Origin: Coemansia sp. RSA 1804
Taxonomy: Eukaryota > Kickxellomycota > Kickxellomycetes > Kickxellales > Kickxellaceae
Length of the DNA: 64,000 nucleotides
NCBI GenBank assembly: GCA_027578815.1
Contig: JANBTH010000012.1
Location: 1-64,000, forward strand
Direction: 5' to 3'
The position numbers were made by a program, and so were the translations under genes. The notes beneath the pieces were generated by a model. It was given only the letters and a program-made list of their open reading frames with translations, did not search any database and was not told the DNA's origin. Position 1 is the first letter of the stretch; the number at the start of each line of letters is the position of its first letter. Below, piece by piece: positions 54,141 through 64,000 of this stretch.

Positions 54141-55190
54141 TGCTGCTGGCTGTTGTTGAATTGAGGAGCTGCTACAGGAGATGGAATGAGAAATTAAATC
54201 TTGGTGTAAGAGATAGAAGCCTATTAAGGTGCATACATGCGGAGACGAAAGAAGCGCTTGAAGCTGCCAGTGTTCCTGCCAGCACAACAACGCCGCTTGG
54301 ATGAAAGGTATCTGCCAAGAAGCTCTTCTCCCCTCGTCCGGGCCACGGCGCTCTGACACACTGTGCTCCTTGGCGCATTCGACGTCATTTGTCTGCCTGC
54401 TGTGCTTTTTCCAGCAACCAGACAGACAGATCTGCAGATCCACTGATCTATCGGAGCGATGATTCGGTCTGGTCCTGATCTGGGAGGCTGAAACAACAAC
54501 AATCGCCAGTGCAAAGGCAAAAAGGGGGTGGGTGGCTCGTGCTTTTACCGTGCCTGCTTGGCGATTGGGCTGGGCTGGGCGGGGCACAAAGGTGAATGAA
54601 GATGAAACCAGCGTTGCAAAGCCTTTTTTATATTCTGGCACGGGTACAAGGGAAAACAAGCTTTTGCAAGCGTTTATTTTTTTTACTGCCACCACCCCTT
54701 TCTTCAAAATAAAAACACGGGGTGGTCTTTTTTACTTGCCAACACTGTGTCTGTTCCTTTTCTCGCTCTCTTTGCAGTCGTCGCACAGAAGCAAGGGCTA
54801 GCGAGTGATGATCTGGAAGCAAAAGACGCGAAACGCATAGCGCACAGGCCACATGTATCCTGAAATCCGTTTTCGCTTCGCTTGTATTGATATCTCACGA
54901 GCCGTCTCCTACTACTTTTTTTAATCGCTCGCCCTTCCCCCCTCTTCCCCGCGCCTCATTATGCAAAGATGTCAATGTCAAATGAAATCCGTTTCTTCGA
55001 AATTCTCCTTTATCATAATTCTTCGTTGTTGCTGACAGAATATTTCTCCTTGCTCCGTGGCCACCCCCTTTTTGTCGTTTTGTTGCAACTGACTGTTTTT
55101 GGGGGGAAATGGCGAAATGCCAGGCTTATCTTTCTGCCCCCCCTTTTCCTTCCTTCTTTTGCCTGCTCACCCCCAATATCTTCTTGGCTT
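54141..55190. other. divergent promoter region AIP1 / AFG1
   Basis: About 1 kb containing the leaders of both genes, with long pyrimidine tracts on the plus strand from 54880. The AFG1 frame is open upstream to 54969, but that lies before the TATA box. No gene seen. Confidence 0.4.
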
Positions 55191-55197
55191 TATAAAG
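55191..55197 (+). promoter_or_regulatory. TATA box of AFG1
   Basis: TATAAAG, 132 bases upstream of ATG 55323. It lies within the upstream in-frame extension and so supports 55323 as start. Confidence 0.5.
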
Positions 55198-55322
55198 TTT
55201 TCTCTCCGAGACTTTACCATTCTTTTTTTGTACTCTTACATATTTATGATATAGCCTTGCGGGCTCTAACACTAACAAACTGGACCCATTCGAGTCTCTG
55301 CAGTCCCTATAATACTACGACG

Positions 55323-57353
55323 ATGATGCACAGTCAAGCTTCTCTTTGTGGACGACAAGCATCGGCAATCATATCTGGTATTGCTAATGCCGCCAGCAAA
55401 TGTTGCACAGTGCCAGCCGCCAATTGCTTGAATCCCACGAGAAGAGCTACGCTGTATACACGCACTGCATGCACCACCGGCGGCGGATGTGGACGGATGC
55501 TGGACGCCAACAGCAAGCGCTTAGTTTCGACCTTTGTCTCTCATTCGGCATGCGGCCATCACGACTCTTCTGCCGAGGAAGACAGCACCAGAAGTACCAG
55601 CGTGGCTTCCAATAGCAGAGCTACAAATAGAGGCGGTCCAATGGCTACATATCAACGGCTTGTCTGGCAGAAACGCCTAATTGACGATGGTTTCCAGCGG
55701 TCGATTGTGTCCAGGCTGGATCGTCTGTATCAGGAGCTTCTGGACTACAAGCCTGCAGAGCTTTCCTCGGCGGCCAAGTCCTCAGGCTCGGGGTATCTCT
55801 GGAAGGTAAGCAACATTCATTCGTTTCTCATCCCTGTTTGCAAAAAGAAGAACGGGGAGACATAATGGGCTGGCTACAAATGAAATTGCAATGAACGCGG
55901 GGTGGGGGGGGTTGCACGCATCATGGCTTTTTTTCATTTCCAACATGACCTCTGCATAGATAAATGCCCTGGGATGCAGGTGCTCGGATGCAGGTGCTCG
56001 GATGCAGGCGCTTTTGCAAGCTCCGGGTGCGTGAAGGAGTGCTTGTTTGCCTTCTTCCGCTCTTTTTTCTTTCTCCCTTCTCCCCTTCCAGTGCCAAAAT
56101 CCATTCCATGCAGGGGGGCAACAATACTAAACATAGCGGATGCCGCTTCATTGTGCCGCACAGTGTAGATACTGGAAAAAATTACGCCGCCGCGCACGCA
56201 GGCGATGCCGACGGGTGTGCCACGGGGACTGTACATCTACGGCGACGTTGGCACGGGGAAAACCACGACTATGGATCTGTTCTACGAGTCGGCCCCAACG
56301 CACAAGAAAAGGCGGATCCACTTCCACGCCTTCATGCTGGACGTCCACGCGCGGATCAGCTCCTTCCGTCGCACACATTCGTCCACCGACGACCCGGTAC
56401 CGACCATTGCGCACGAGCTGGCCAGCGACGCCCGCGTCCTGTGCTTTGACGAGTTCCAGGTCACCGACATTGCCGACGCCATGGTTCTGCGGCGCCTGGT
56501 GACGGAGCTGTTCCGGAACGGCGTCATCATTGTCACAACGTCCAACAGGCACCCAGACGAGCTGTACAAGAACGGCATCCAGCGTGAGAGCTTTCTGCCG
56601 TGCATCGGGCTGCTGAAGGAAAAGTGCGAGGTCGTTTCGCTTGACTCCGGCACCGACTACAGACAGCTGGCCAGGGACTCAGAGTCCGTGTACTTTTCGC
56701 CCATCACCGCCGATACCAACAAGATCCTGCATGCACTGTTTGCTTTGGCCTCAGCCAACGCACCCGTGGTGGAGAATGCCGTGCTGCGCTTTCTGGGTCG
56801 CACCCTGACAGTACCATTGTCAGCCAACGGCGTGGCGCGCTTTTCGTTTGTCCAGCTGTGCAAGGACGCCCACAGCGCTGCCGACTACATTGAGCTCGCA
56901 AAGGCCTACCACACAGTGGTTCTCACCGACGTGCCGGTCATGCACATGGTTGACAGAAACGAGGCCAGGCGCTTCATCACGCTCGTCGATGCGCTCTACG
57001 AGGCCCACGCGGTGCTGATCATGAGCTGCGAGGCCTCCATCTACAACCTGTTTACAGGCGACCACGACGACGGCAGCAGTCTTGGCGCCACGCACCCGAG
57101 CGTCGGTGTCGGTGCTAGCTCGCCAGAGTTCGTGCAGCACGAGCAGGAGGAGCAGGGCGCCATGTCCTATGCGGGCGAGGAGGAGGTCTTTGCCTTCCAG
57201 CGCGCCGTCAGCCGTCTTGTCGAGATGTCCTCGCGCAACTGGATTGTCGACAGCCATAACCGCCATCTGGCCAAGAATGCGATGATGCAGCAGGCGCGGA
57301 AAGCCGGTGCCATCGCCACTTCTGGATCCGATCGGCTGCATTCTGCTGCATAG
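55323..57353 (+). CDS. AFG1: AFG1/LACE1-family mitochondrial AAA-type ATPase
   Basis: Inner-membrane quality-control ATPase that assists turnover of respiratory-chain subunits. Exons 55323-55805 and 56169-57353 join in phase 0 (GYLWK|ILEKITPPRTQAM) across a 363-base intron with donor GTAAGC, a TACTAAAC branch site (about 56126) and acceptor TGTAG; 555 residues. Walker A is GDVGTGKTT (about residue 186), Walker B VLCFDEFQVTD (about 254), then TSNRHPDELYKNGIQRESF. The N-terminus is rich in Ser, Ala and Arg, consistent with a mitochondrial presequence. An inserted Gly/Ser/Glu-rich loop lies near 460. G/C-ending codons as in its neighbours. Confidence 0.92.
55972..56013 (+). repeat. 14-bp tandem repeat inside AFG1 intron
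   Basis: Two perfect copies and one near-perfect copy of GGATGCAGGTGCTC, within the AFG1 intron 55806-56168. Confidence 0.9.
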
Positions 57354-58528
57354 ACCACGAACCAATGCATTGGGTCTGGCGGGGCTAAACTGTCTTTTTG
57401 TTTTCCTCCCATCATCCCACCAGCTAGTTTTTTTTGCACATATAATTGATAATGAATACAACACCCCTTCTCCCTCTCTCTACTCCTTCTTCTGCGGGTT
57501 GCTGAATCTGGTTACGACTGACTTGTTACAATTGAGCGCTTGAGCAAAGCAAAAGCTACAACATCAAATGGCTTTTGCTGATCCGCTGACCAATCACGGC
57601 AAATATAATTGCACATGCCACTAATCACTTGATTTCAAAATGCCTGCCAATGGCAATCAGCGCCAGGCTTTATCAGGCCCAAGTGGAAACAAACGGCGAC
57701 AAGCGGCAAAAAACAATGACACAAAACAAAGGCTTGGCCAAGCGTTACAGGGCGGTTCCATCTCTTTTCAATTTAGCTTATAGCATCCAAATAACTAGTA
57801 CATAAATTTGAAAATGGTAACGCATCCATCACTATATTTTGTTTGATTGCAGCTTATGCCGCAAATGCAGAGGTGGTCATTAGCATGGGACGGCGTCGAG
57901 TGAGGAAGGACGAGAGAAGGGAGCAGAGGACAAAGAAAAAGCTATTGATTTTTGTATGCGATGGATTCGACAGTTTTAAAGGATGCGCGCTTAGGCAGCA
58001 GCACAGTAGCGAAACTATGGATGGATTCGTTGGGGTGTTCTAGTTTGTACGGCCATTCCATGAAATTCAGGACTGAATTCAAAATTGGGAATGTCAGCGA
58101 AATACTGCTGGACATTGCCTGTTTGGCTTTGCCTTTCTGGCAAAAGAAATACTCTAGCAATTTCGTCAATTTGTTGCCTTTTGAGTCTTAGAAAGTCAAG
58201 AGAGGGACCCTTGGCGCTCACAATTGAGCAAATCAATCTGAGAAGACTTTGGTTTCCGCGTTGTTTAGCAATCGTGAGCAAATGCTATTGGTATTAACTG
58301 GCGGTATACCACTGAAGCTGCCTGGACTGTGAACGGGCATCTCTAAACTTCTCTTTTGCTCCCTGCCCGATCGTCCAATCCATTACAGCATTAGCTGACT
58401 GGGTCTATCTGCGCAATGTTTGTTATTCCATGCTCCGTGTCTTTCATATTCTTGCTGCTCAGCTGTGCTAATTGCAGCAAACACTGGTGTTCTGTTCTTT
58501 CTTTACTTACGGTATTGCTAACTTGTAG
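57354..58528. other. AFG1 3' flank and eS25 promoter/first-intron region
   Basis: This must contain the eS25 promoter, first exon and intron 1, but the exon cannot be fixed. In-frame phase-0 candidates are ATG|GTAACG at 57813 and MGRRR|GTGAGG starting at 57885. The interval also holds a minus-strand coding-like segment at 58015-58237 (see findings). Confidence 0.4.
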
Positions 58529-58828
58529 GCTGTGAAGGCAACTACTGCTACCAAAGGCAAGAAGAAGTGGTCGAAGGGAAAGGTCCAGGACAAGGTCAAC
58601 AATGCCGTGTACTTCAACGCTGAGACGCTGGCCAAGCTCGAGAAGGAGGTCCCAGCATACAAGCTGATCACTCTCTCGGTTCTTGTCGACCGTCTGCGCA
58701 TCAACGGCTCCCTTGCCCGCCGTGCCCTGCGCGAGCTTGCCGACCGCGGCTCCATCCGCCTCGTCTCGGCGCACAACTCGCAGCTTATCTACACCCGCGC
58801 CACTGCCCCTGTTACCGCCGAGGCATAA
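58529..58828 (+). CDS. RPS25: 40S ribosomal protein eS25 (3' exon)
   Basis: The last 99 codons of eS25, beginning at a splice acceptor (branch site TGCTAAC, then TTGTAG before GCT). The eS25 core is unmistakable: [54 protein letters not shown] and IYTRAT. eS25 sits in the 40S head and is needed for IRES and some non-canonical initiation. The N-terminal 10-20 residues expected for the family lie on an upstream exon that I cannot identify with confidence. The interval given is therefore partial at its 5' end. Codon bias is strongly G/C-ending, as for highly expressed genes. Confidence 0.93.
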   Translation, partial: AVKATTATKGKKKWSKGKVQDKVNNAVYFNAETLAKLEKEVPAYKLITLSVLVDRLRINGSLARRALRELADRGSIRLVSAHNSQLIYTRATAPVTAEA

Positions 58829-59806
58829 GTCAGAGAGAAGCCGGGTCAGACGTGCCGCTTCAAATGCTGTTGTGGATCCTCGTCTTTCCATCCCCACCCA
58901 TTACGCTGATTCAGTTGTCTTTTTTCTTTTTTTGTAGTATTAAATTGAGCAGAAAAGAACAAGGCGACTATCAACCCAAAGCTGTCCATGCATTCTCCAG
59001 AGTGCCTGTATTGCCAATTCTGGAAGATACTACAAAGTGTGGTCTTCCCACATTTGGATATGTTGGTTACACTATGAAATAATTTATTATATACAACTGC
59101 CACACGGCTTTCACATCAAAACAACTATAGAAAACAGCGACACTATTACAAACGGTTCCTATCTATTCAGTACAGATACAAAAATGTGTAAAAGATCCGG
59201 TAGCTGCGTTAGCAAAACATTCAAGCTCAATCAAGAACAAACAACAACCATTGCTTTTGTATGTTGGACAAGCGCTTTACTGGGGAAAAGGATCAGTTAT
59301 AGTTTGCTAAGCAAAGAGGTTATGCATCAAGATTGCAATCAGTAGCAGAACTGGCATTCTTTTTTATCATCGTCTCCTGCCCAAAAACACTCATCCTAAC
59401 ATCATTTCTCAGAGAAAAACATACAAGATAATACGTACAATCTACTCACATATCCAACGTCGGCCGGCTAGCTAGACAAGATGCTAATGTAATATTTCCA
59501 AGTGCATCATGGAAAGCCTAAGGAAAAAAGATACTCGTCAGCCAGAGCTAGTTAGTAGATACTGCTTGATAAGCAGGCAATGTTGGACACGGCCCCTCTA
59601 CGCTAGAAACAGAAGCAGCGAGGTGTCGTCAGCAGTGTTGCTCAGATGGTGATGCATGTTATGTTATAATCATAAGATGTCATAGAAAATATGGTAAGTA
59701 AAGTTTTTCATCAACGCAATAAACCCGCCACGGATTCACTCAAGCTGAACTACTGCAAATTGTGTACCTTTTCAGAATAACTGTAGAACTATATTTACAA
59801 CATACT

Positions 59807-60334
59807 ATGCTCGTGCAGCGCACTAGCGACAAATCAAGCCTACAGTCAAAACCACATAGCAAAGCATACTTCATTAGCAAGGAATATGGCAATTCAAGCG
59901 ATAAATGTAAAAAAAACCCCCACATACTCAAAAGCCGCACATCCAAACGTGTCGTAGATCAGAAACGAGGAATCTCATGTGTTAGCACGCTGTTTCGCCT
60001 CAACACAGTAGACAGCGAGGGACCGATGATTAAAGTCCCGCGTCACATTCAGGCCATAAAGGACGTACATTTTCATCACCTCCACATGAAGGAAGACACG
60101 CAGGCAAACAAAGAAAAACGAACTACTCCTGTCCGGTATGCTTGGAGAGATAAATTGAACAGAGCAACCCATCAATGCAAAAACAAAGACAAGAAAGCAC
60201 ACAAAATCAACAACGTACCTATACTTTTACTACAAAAACACCAAAAATATATTTACAACAGCAAACAACAAACAAATAAAAATGGAAAAGAAAGAAGAAA
60301 AGCTCATTTGGTGCTAAAAGCAGAATCATTTTAA
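59807..60334 (+). CDS. hypothetical Lys-rich ORF, 175 residues
   Basis: ATG-initiated frame in AT-rich DNA (the frame is open from 59762, just upstream of a TTTTCAG). The product is very basic with several Lys-rich clusters (KEKRTTPVRYAWRDKLNRAT) and no hydrophobic segment. A frame this long is unlikely by chance in such AT-rich sequence, but composition is unremarkable and no family is recognised. It may be an exon of a spliced gene. Confidence 0.22.
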   Translation: MLVQRTSDKSSLQSKPHSKAYFISKEYGNSSDKCKKNPHILKSRTSKRVVDQKRGISCVSTLFRLNTVDSEGPMIKVPRHIQAIKDVHFHHLHMKEDTQANKEKRTTPVRYAWRDKLNRATHQCKNKDKKAHKINNVPILLLQKHQKYIYNSKQQTNKNGKERRKAHLVLKAESF

Positions 60335-60452
60335 CGAAACATCACCGATAAAAAATTTTCACATCCAGAAGATTCAGCTCATCCCTTTCGTAGATCAAAA
60401 ACAAATCACAGAACGGTCCTGATCAGATTACAGAACAAATCATTGTGATGCA

Positions 60453-60638
60453 TCAATTCCCAAATGCATATGGCACCTGCATCGGTTCCATTGAACCGAT
60501 ATCTGCTTGACTGTACTTGTACCGAATGGTGACATTCCTGAACGGTGTAGGGTTGCTATACTGTTCTGTTGCCGTCAGAAAGGCTTGTAATTTCATGTTC
60601 TTCAAGAACGTAAAGCGCGAAACACACCTCTCCCCCAT
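60453..60638 (-). CDS. hypothetical ORF, 61 residues
   Basis: ATG 60636-60638. The peptide includes KLQAFLTATEQYSNPTPFRN and ends PMQVPYAFGN. Composition is protein-like, but there are no recognised features and no clear promoter. It could be the terminal part of a spliced gene or a relic. Confidence 0.18.
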   Translation of the reverse strand: MGERCVSRFTFLKNMKLQAFLTATEQYSNPTPFRNVTIRYKYSQADIGSMEPMQVPYAFGN

Positions 60639-60853
60639 AATCCGTTAAAATGCCAAGAAGATGAATGAGCACCATTCGAAAACGTGGCACGATCATCTAC
60701 TAAATGCAATAAGGAAAATATTGCCAAGGCCGATCCTGTTAGACTAGTTGGTTATTAGAGCTTTATTTTTCTTCTCATATATTTAGGCACATTTTCCTAC
60801 AAACTTTGGCAATTGAATCCCAGTTACCAGGATAAAAGGCGTGCTGCTTGACA

Positions 60854-61270
60854 ATGGACAGCTCTCCGACCAAACGCAGTAGCAAAACAGAGACTTCAGC
60901 TAATGGAATCGCGCAGGTTGGAGAACTTGTTGCCACTAGCCCTACCTCCAATGAAGACCCAGGAGGTCTGGGCGGTGTGCCATCATCCAAGAAGACGCTT
61001 GAGAATGCAAAGGACAAGGAGCTAGAAGAGACCATTGCCTCTCTCAAGCAAGAACTCGAAGCCTTGGATCAGAAAAAAAGTGAGCTGCTACTTGAGAGCA
61101 GCTTGTCACTGGACGAAGCACGCAGAATGAACGAAGAGCATATCGATTTGCTGCATCGCTACAACGATATCAAGGACGCTGGCCAGATCCTGTTTGGCAA
61201 GCTTGCAGAGCTCAAGGGAAAGACTGTCAAGGAGGTCTATATGGATTACGGCGTTAGTCTGGAAGATTAG
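60854..61270 (+). CDS. SWI5: Swi5-family recombination mediator
   Basis: Partner of Sfr1 in the complex that loads and stabilises Rad51/Dmc1 filaments during homologous recombination. The predicted protein is 138 residues from ATG 60854; the frame begins two codons earlier at TTG. The N-terminal 50 residues are disordered and Ser/Thr-rich. A coiled coil follows (KELEETIASLKQELEALDQK), then the conserved Swi5 C-terminus HIDLLHRYNDIKDAGQILFG and KLAELKGKTVKEVYMDYGV. No intron is needed. Confidence 0.9.
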   Translation: MDSSPTKRSSKTETSANGIAQVGELVATSPTSNEDPGGLGGVPSSKKTLENAKDKELEETIASLKQELEALDQKKSELLLESSLSLDEARRMNEEHIDLLHRYNDIKDAGQILFGKLAELKGKTVKEVYMDYGVSLED

Positions 61271-61529
61271 CCCGCCTTTGCTATTGTGCTGAGGTGTATG
61301 GTCTAAACAACATTTACAAAATGCCTGCCTGCAAAAAAAAAATCGCCTACGATAATCAAATCAAAAAGTTCCAATAAAAGTAAACGATGGTGGTTTTTTG
61401 TGGCACCAGAAGTTTTTCTCTGTTCTCTCCTCCTTGCCTACCTTCATTTACATTCGCTTTTTTTTTTTTAAAGTTTTTTGATTTCCTGTATACTTTTGCA
61501 TACATTCTCCTTGTACTTTTGCTAATAAA

Positions 61530-63521
61530 ATGCGCTGGACACCAACAGGCACAAACAACGTGCCGCTGGGCCGCCCCAATCGACTCGCAACACGTAATGG
61601 CTCTGCAGAACCTCGGATTCAGGATTTGTCGCTGGAAGCGGGCCACAGCAATATAGTGCTTGATAACGCCAGAGCACACGATGACGCGGGTGCAGTGGTG
61701 CCGAATGGCGTTGACCAGAATAGCGCAGTTTTGCGCGCGCGGGCTATTGCCAACTCAATGCTTGGCACTACGCCTGTCCAGCCGTCACAACCTCTGTTAG
61801 CCATAGGTGGCAATGTTCTAGGCGGGAGTGGACGGAAGCGACCACGTAAGAGCCGGTGGGGTGCAAAGGATGCAACTGCGGCTGCTCCAGCTGCTCTGAC
61901 TAGTACGATGAGCAAAGAGCAGATAGAGAACTACGCGGCCGTGCTCCGCATTGACGAGATCACTCGCCGGCTGAAAAGCGGCGATGTGGTACCACCTGAT
62001 GGGCAGCGCTCACCCTCGCCTCCGCCAACGTACAACAGTGAGGGCAAGAGAACAAATACGCGCGAACACCGCTACCGGCGCAAGCTGGAGGAGGAACGTA
62101 TGCGACTTGTCGAGGAGCAGCTTAAGCGCAACCCGGACTACCGGCCGCCAGCGGACTACCGAAAAAGATCGCGCTTTTCTGAGAAAGTGTTTATTCCAGT
62201 TGACGAGAATCCGGGGCTAAATTTCATTGGTCTTCTTATTGGACCGCGCGGCAATACGCTCAAGAAGATTGAGGGCGATTCTGGATCAAAGATCTCGATC
62301 CGCGGCAAGGGCTCAATAAAGGAGGGCAAGCGACGTGATGATGCGCATATCCCGGGAGCAGACGAAGAGCTCCATTGCCATGTGGTAGCTGACTCGGAGG
62401 AAAAGGTCAAAAGAGGGGTTCGATTGGTTCAGGAGATTATTATGAAAGCGTGTGTCACTCCGGAGGGCCACAACGATTTGAAGCGCAACCAACTGCGCGA
62501 ACTTGCTGCGCTCAACGGCACACTGCGTGACGACGAGGGCCAGGTGTGTACAAACTGCGGAGTTGCAGGCCATCGCCAGTGGGCGTGTCCCGAAAAGTCC
62601 AACGTCACCTTGAATCTGGTGTGTCGCGTATGCAATGGAAAGGGTCATCTTGCTCGCGACTGCAACCTCCGCCACGACCCGGAGGCGTTGCAGCGTGCCC
62701 GCGAACGAGACCAACAGCTCAACTCGGAATATCTTAACCTGATGGCAGAGCTTGGCGAATCTGCCTCCTCTGGTGCAAAAGCTGCCGAAGCGTCTTCTGC
62801 GAATGGGCTCAAAACGCCCGGATCGGAGCGGCAGCCACAGCCGACAAGTGGAGAAGGCGCGGCGGCGGAAAGTGGTCGAGTCTCGGCCATGTCGCCGACC
62901 CAAAGCGATATGTTGTCGCCGGTATCAGCTCCGTGGTTGCGAGACAATGCATCGCCAGCAACCGATTACGATCCACACAGATCTCGTAATTCTAAGTTGC
63001 ACCGATCACGCTCGCCATCCATGTCGCGTCCCCAGGAGCCACCAGCAACCCCACCATGGCTGCGGAATCGACCGCCTAGTAAATTCTACAGCTACCATGC
63101 TACATATGGTGCCAATGGCCATTCGAATACGGGGCACAATAGCTATAACGGCGCCTCAGAACCCTCTTCTCAGACGTACGACCAACACCAGACATACAGC
63201 TCGGGACCATTGCCACCTCAGCCGCAGCCACATCCATCATCATCATCGTCATCATGGGCGGATCAGAAACATGGGAACGCTGAGTATACTGACGCCTCGA
63301 ACGCCGATTCCTACTCTGGTGGCTACTACAACCAACAGCAATATCAGCGGCCGAGCCACGGCCAATATGAAGGTACCCAAGCTAATGTGGGCAATGTAGC
63401 ATACCCACCTCCGCCTCCACCTCCTCCACCGCCTGCCGTTGGCTTGCCTCCTCCTCCACCGCCTGCTATGGATCCGCCGCCTCCTCCGCCATCTCCTCCG
63501 CCACCACCTCCTCCAGAGTAG
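61530..63521 (+). CDS. MSL5: branchpoint-bridging protein (SF1/BBP)
   Basis: Recognises the intron branch site (UACUAAC) in the early spliceosome. Single exon, 663 residues, ATG 61530. Features in order: a U2AF-ligand motif (RKRPRKSRWG, about residue 93); a helix-hairpin region with an SPSP motif (RSPSPPPTYNSEGKR, about 157); a KH-QUA2 RNA-binding domain (FIGLLIGPRGNTLKKIEG, about 231); two CCHC zinc knuckles (CTNCGVAGHRQWAC, about 341, and CRVCNGKGHLARDC, about 365); and a Ser/Tyr-rich linker ending in a long polyproline tail (63405-63520). All diagnostic elements are intact. Introns in this window carry matching CTAAC-type branch sites. Confidence 0.96.
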   Translation: MRWTPTGTNNVPLGRPNRLATRNGSAEPRIQDLSLEAGHSNIVLDNARAHDDAGAVVPNGVDQNSAVLRARAIANSMLGTTPVQPSQPLLAIGGNVLGGSGRKRPRKSRWGAKDATAAAPAALTSTMSKEQIENYAAVLRIDEITRRLKSGDVVPPDGQRSPSPPPTYNSEGKRTNTREHRYRRKLEEERMRLVEEQLKRNPDYRPPADYRKRSRFSEKVFIPVDENPGLNFIGLLIGPRGNTLKKIEGDSGSKISIRGKGSIKEGKRRDDAHIPGADEELHCHVVADSEEKVKRGVRLVQEIIMKACVTPEGHNDLKRNQLRELAALNGTLRDDEGQVCTNCGVAGHRQWACPEKSNVTLNLVCRVCNGKGHLARDCNLRHDPEALQRARERDQQLNSEYLNLMAELGESASSGAKAAEASSANGLKTPGSERQPQPTSGEGAAAESGRVSAMSPTQSDMLSPVSAPWLRDNASPATDYDPHRSRNSKLHRSRSPSMSRPQEPPATPPWLRNRPPSKFYSYHATYGANGHSNTGHNSYNGASEPSSQTYDQHQTYSSGPLPPQPQPHPSSSSSSWADQKHGNAEYTDASNADSYSGGYYNQQQYQRPSHGQYEGTQANVGNVAYPPPPPPPPPPAVGLPPPPPPAMDPPPPPPSPPPPPPPE

Positions 63522-63883
63522 CTTTACAGTGTGTGTACCTATTTTTTTTGTTTTTCCTGCGAATTTATCCAATATCATTGAAAGGCAAAGTGTTGGTTGT
63601 GCTTTTGTCTTTTACTGTTGCTAATCTACTTTTGTCCAATCAGAGATGATCAATCAGTTGTTAGTTGTCCTACTCACACTCACTTTTTTTAGCTCTCCTG
63701 CGGTGGTAATACAAAAATTCATGAGTGGAAAGATAAACCCGATGCTTTTCTTTCTTTCGTTTGTCTTTTTGCTAGATTATATGGATTCTATGCTATTACA
63801 CTTATTTATTCAATTCCACTACTTTGTAACCTTTTCTTTTTTGTGATTATTTCCTTTTTACTTTTTCTAGACGCTGATTGAAT
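63522..63883. other. intergenic region and RPE1 leader
   Basis: T-rich sequence. A 66-codon hydrophobic frame (63646-63846) is probably spurious. TTTTTCTAG immediately before 63871 resembles a splice acceptor, so the epimerase gene may have a 5'-UTR intron. Confidence 0.4.
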
Positions 63884-64000
63884 ATGGTTGTTGCCAAAAT
63901 CGCTCCTTCTCTGCTTTCGGGCGATTTTGCTCGACTAGCTGAGGAATGCGAGCGAATGATGTCGCTCGGTGCTGATTACCTACACATGGATGTTATGGAC
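63884..64000 (+). CDS. RPE1: ribulose-phosphate 3-epimerase (5' part, cut by window end)
   Basis: Interconverts ribulose 5-phosphate and xylulose 5-phosphate in the pentose phosphate pathway. Only the first 39 codons are present, from ATG 63884. They already include the family N-terminus [20 protein letters not shown] and the metal-binding [11 protein letters not shown] segment of the TIM barrel. The gene runs off the window. Confidence 0.92.
   Translation, partial: MVVAKIAPSLLSGDFARLAEECERMMSLGADYLHMDVMD

Larger units (their letters stand above)
58829..60853. other. gene-poor 2-kb region
   Basis: AT-rich interval between eS25 and SWI5. It contains two open frames listed separately with low confidence. 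I looked for tRNA, C/D snoRNA and snRNA hallmarks and saw none convincing. Confidence 0.4.

Noticed and set aside
54969..55322. Upstream in-frame extension of AFG1
   Set aside because: Lies across the TATA box at 55191 and encodes hydrophobic leader-like sequence.
59400..59700. Possible C/D-box snoRNA on the minus strand (ATGATG-like and CTGA-like words)
   Set aside because: Boxes are imperfect and lack a closing stem or suitable spacing.
63646..63846. 66-codon hydrophobic ORF between BBP and RPE1
   Set aside because: T-rich leader or intron-like sequence; hydrophobicity follows from T-rich codons.

Overview
The window is nuclear DNA from a fungus. Genes lie on both strands as separate transcription units with few, short, 5'-biased introns (GTAAGT/GTAACG donors, CTAAC-type branch sites, pyrimidine-TAG acceptors). 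Fungal markers include the DASH subunit Dad2, Pol5, Tim11-type ATP synthase e and Trm44. WRAP73, WDR53, HIRIP3-like and TMEM243-like genes, often missing from yeasts, point to an early-diverging lineage. A Kickxellomycotina/Coemansia-like or other zoopagomycote or mucoromycote genome would fit, but that placement is inference.

Layout: 0-15 kb holds minus-strand genes for a PH/RA signalling protein, a HIRIP3-like histone chaperone, a small secreted protein, a cytosolic L-asparaginase with ankyrin repeats, and a tomosyn/Sro7 protein. At 15-24 kb are HSP90 (minus), a giant mitochondrial PPR-type protein (plus) and a compact glycogenin (minus). At 26-32 kb a second, divergently oriented glycogenin carries a tail of about 1,300 residues. 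At 32-43 kb are SDH2, WDR53-like, a PhyH-type dioxygenase, TRM44, DAD2, an SH3BGR-domain acidic protein and an ArsB/NhaD-like transporter. At 43-57 kb are ATP synthase e, POL5, WRAP73, an unrecognised 59-codon gene, a TMEM243 homologue, AIP1 and AFG1; the large genes in this block have strongly G/C-ending codons. At 58-64 kb are ribosomal protein eS25, SWI5, the branchpoint-binding protein BBP/SF1, and the truncated start of ribulose-phosphate 3-epimerase.

There is no operon logic. The functional links visible are two glycogen-primer paralogues facing away from each other and three separate mitochondrial bioenergetics/quality-control genes (SDH2, TIM11, AFG1). Several first exons are tiny and fall outside simple ORF calls; I reconstructed them for tomosyn, SDH2, TIM11, WDR53 and AIP1. 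The first exon of eS25 could not be fixed. Start codons were moved to ATG wherever the longest open frame began at TTG/GTG. I saw no rRNA, tRNA, CRISPR array, transposon or phage sequence.
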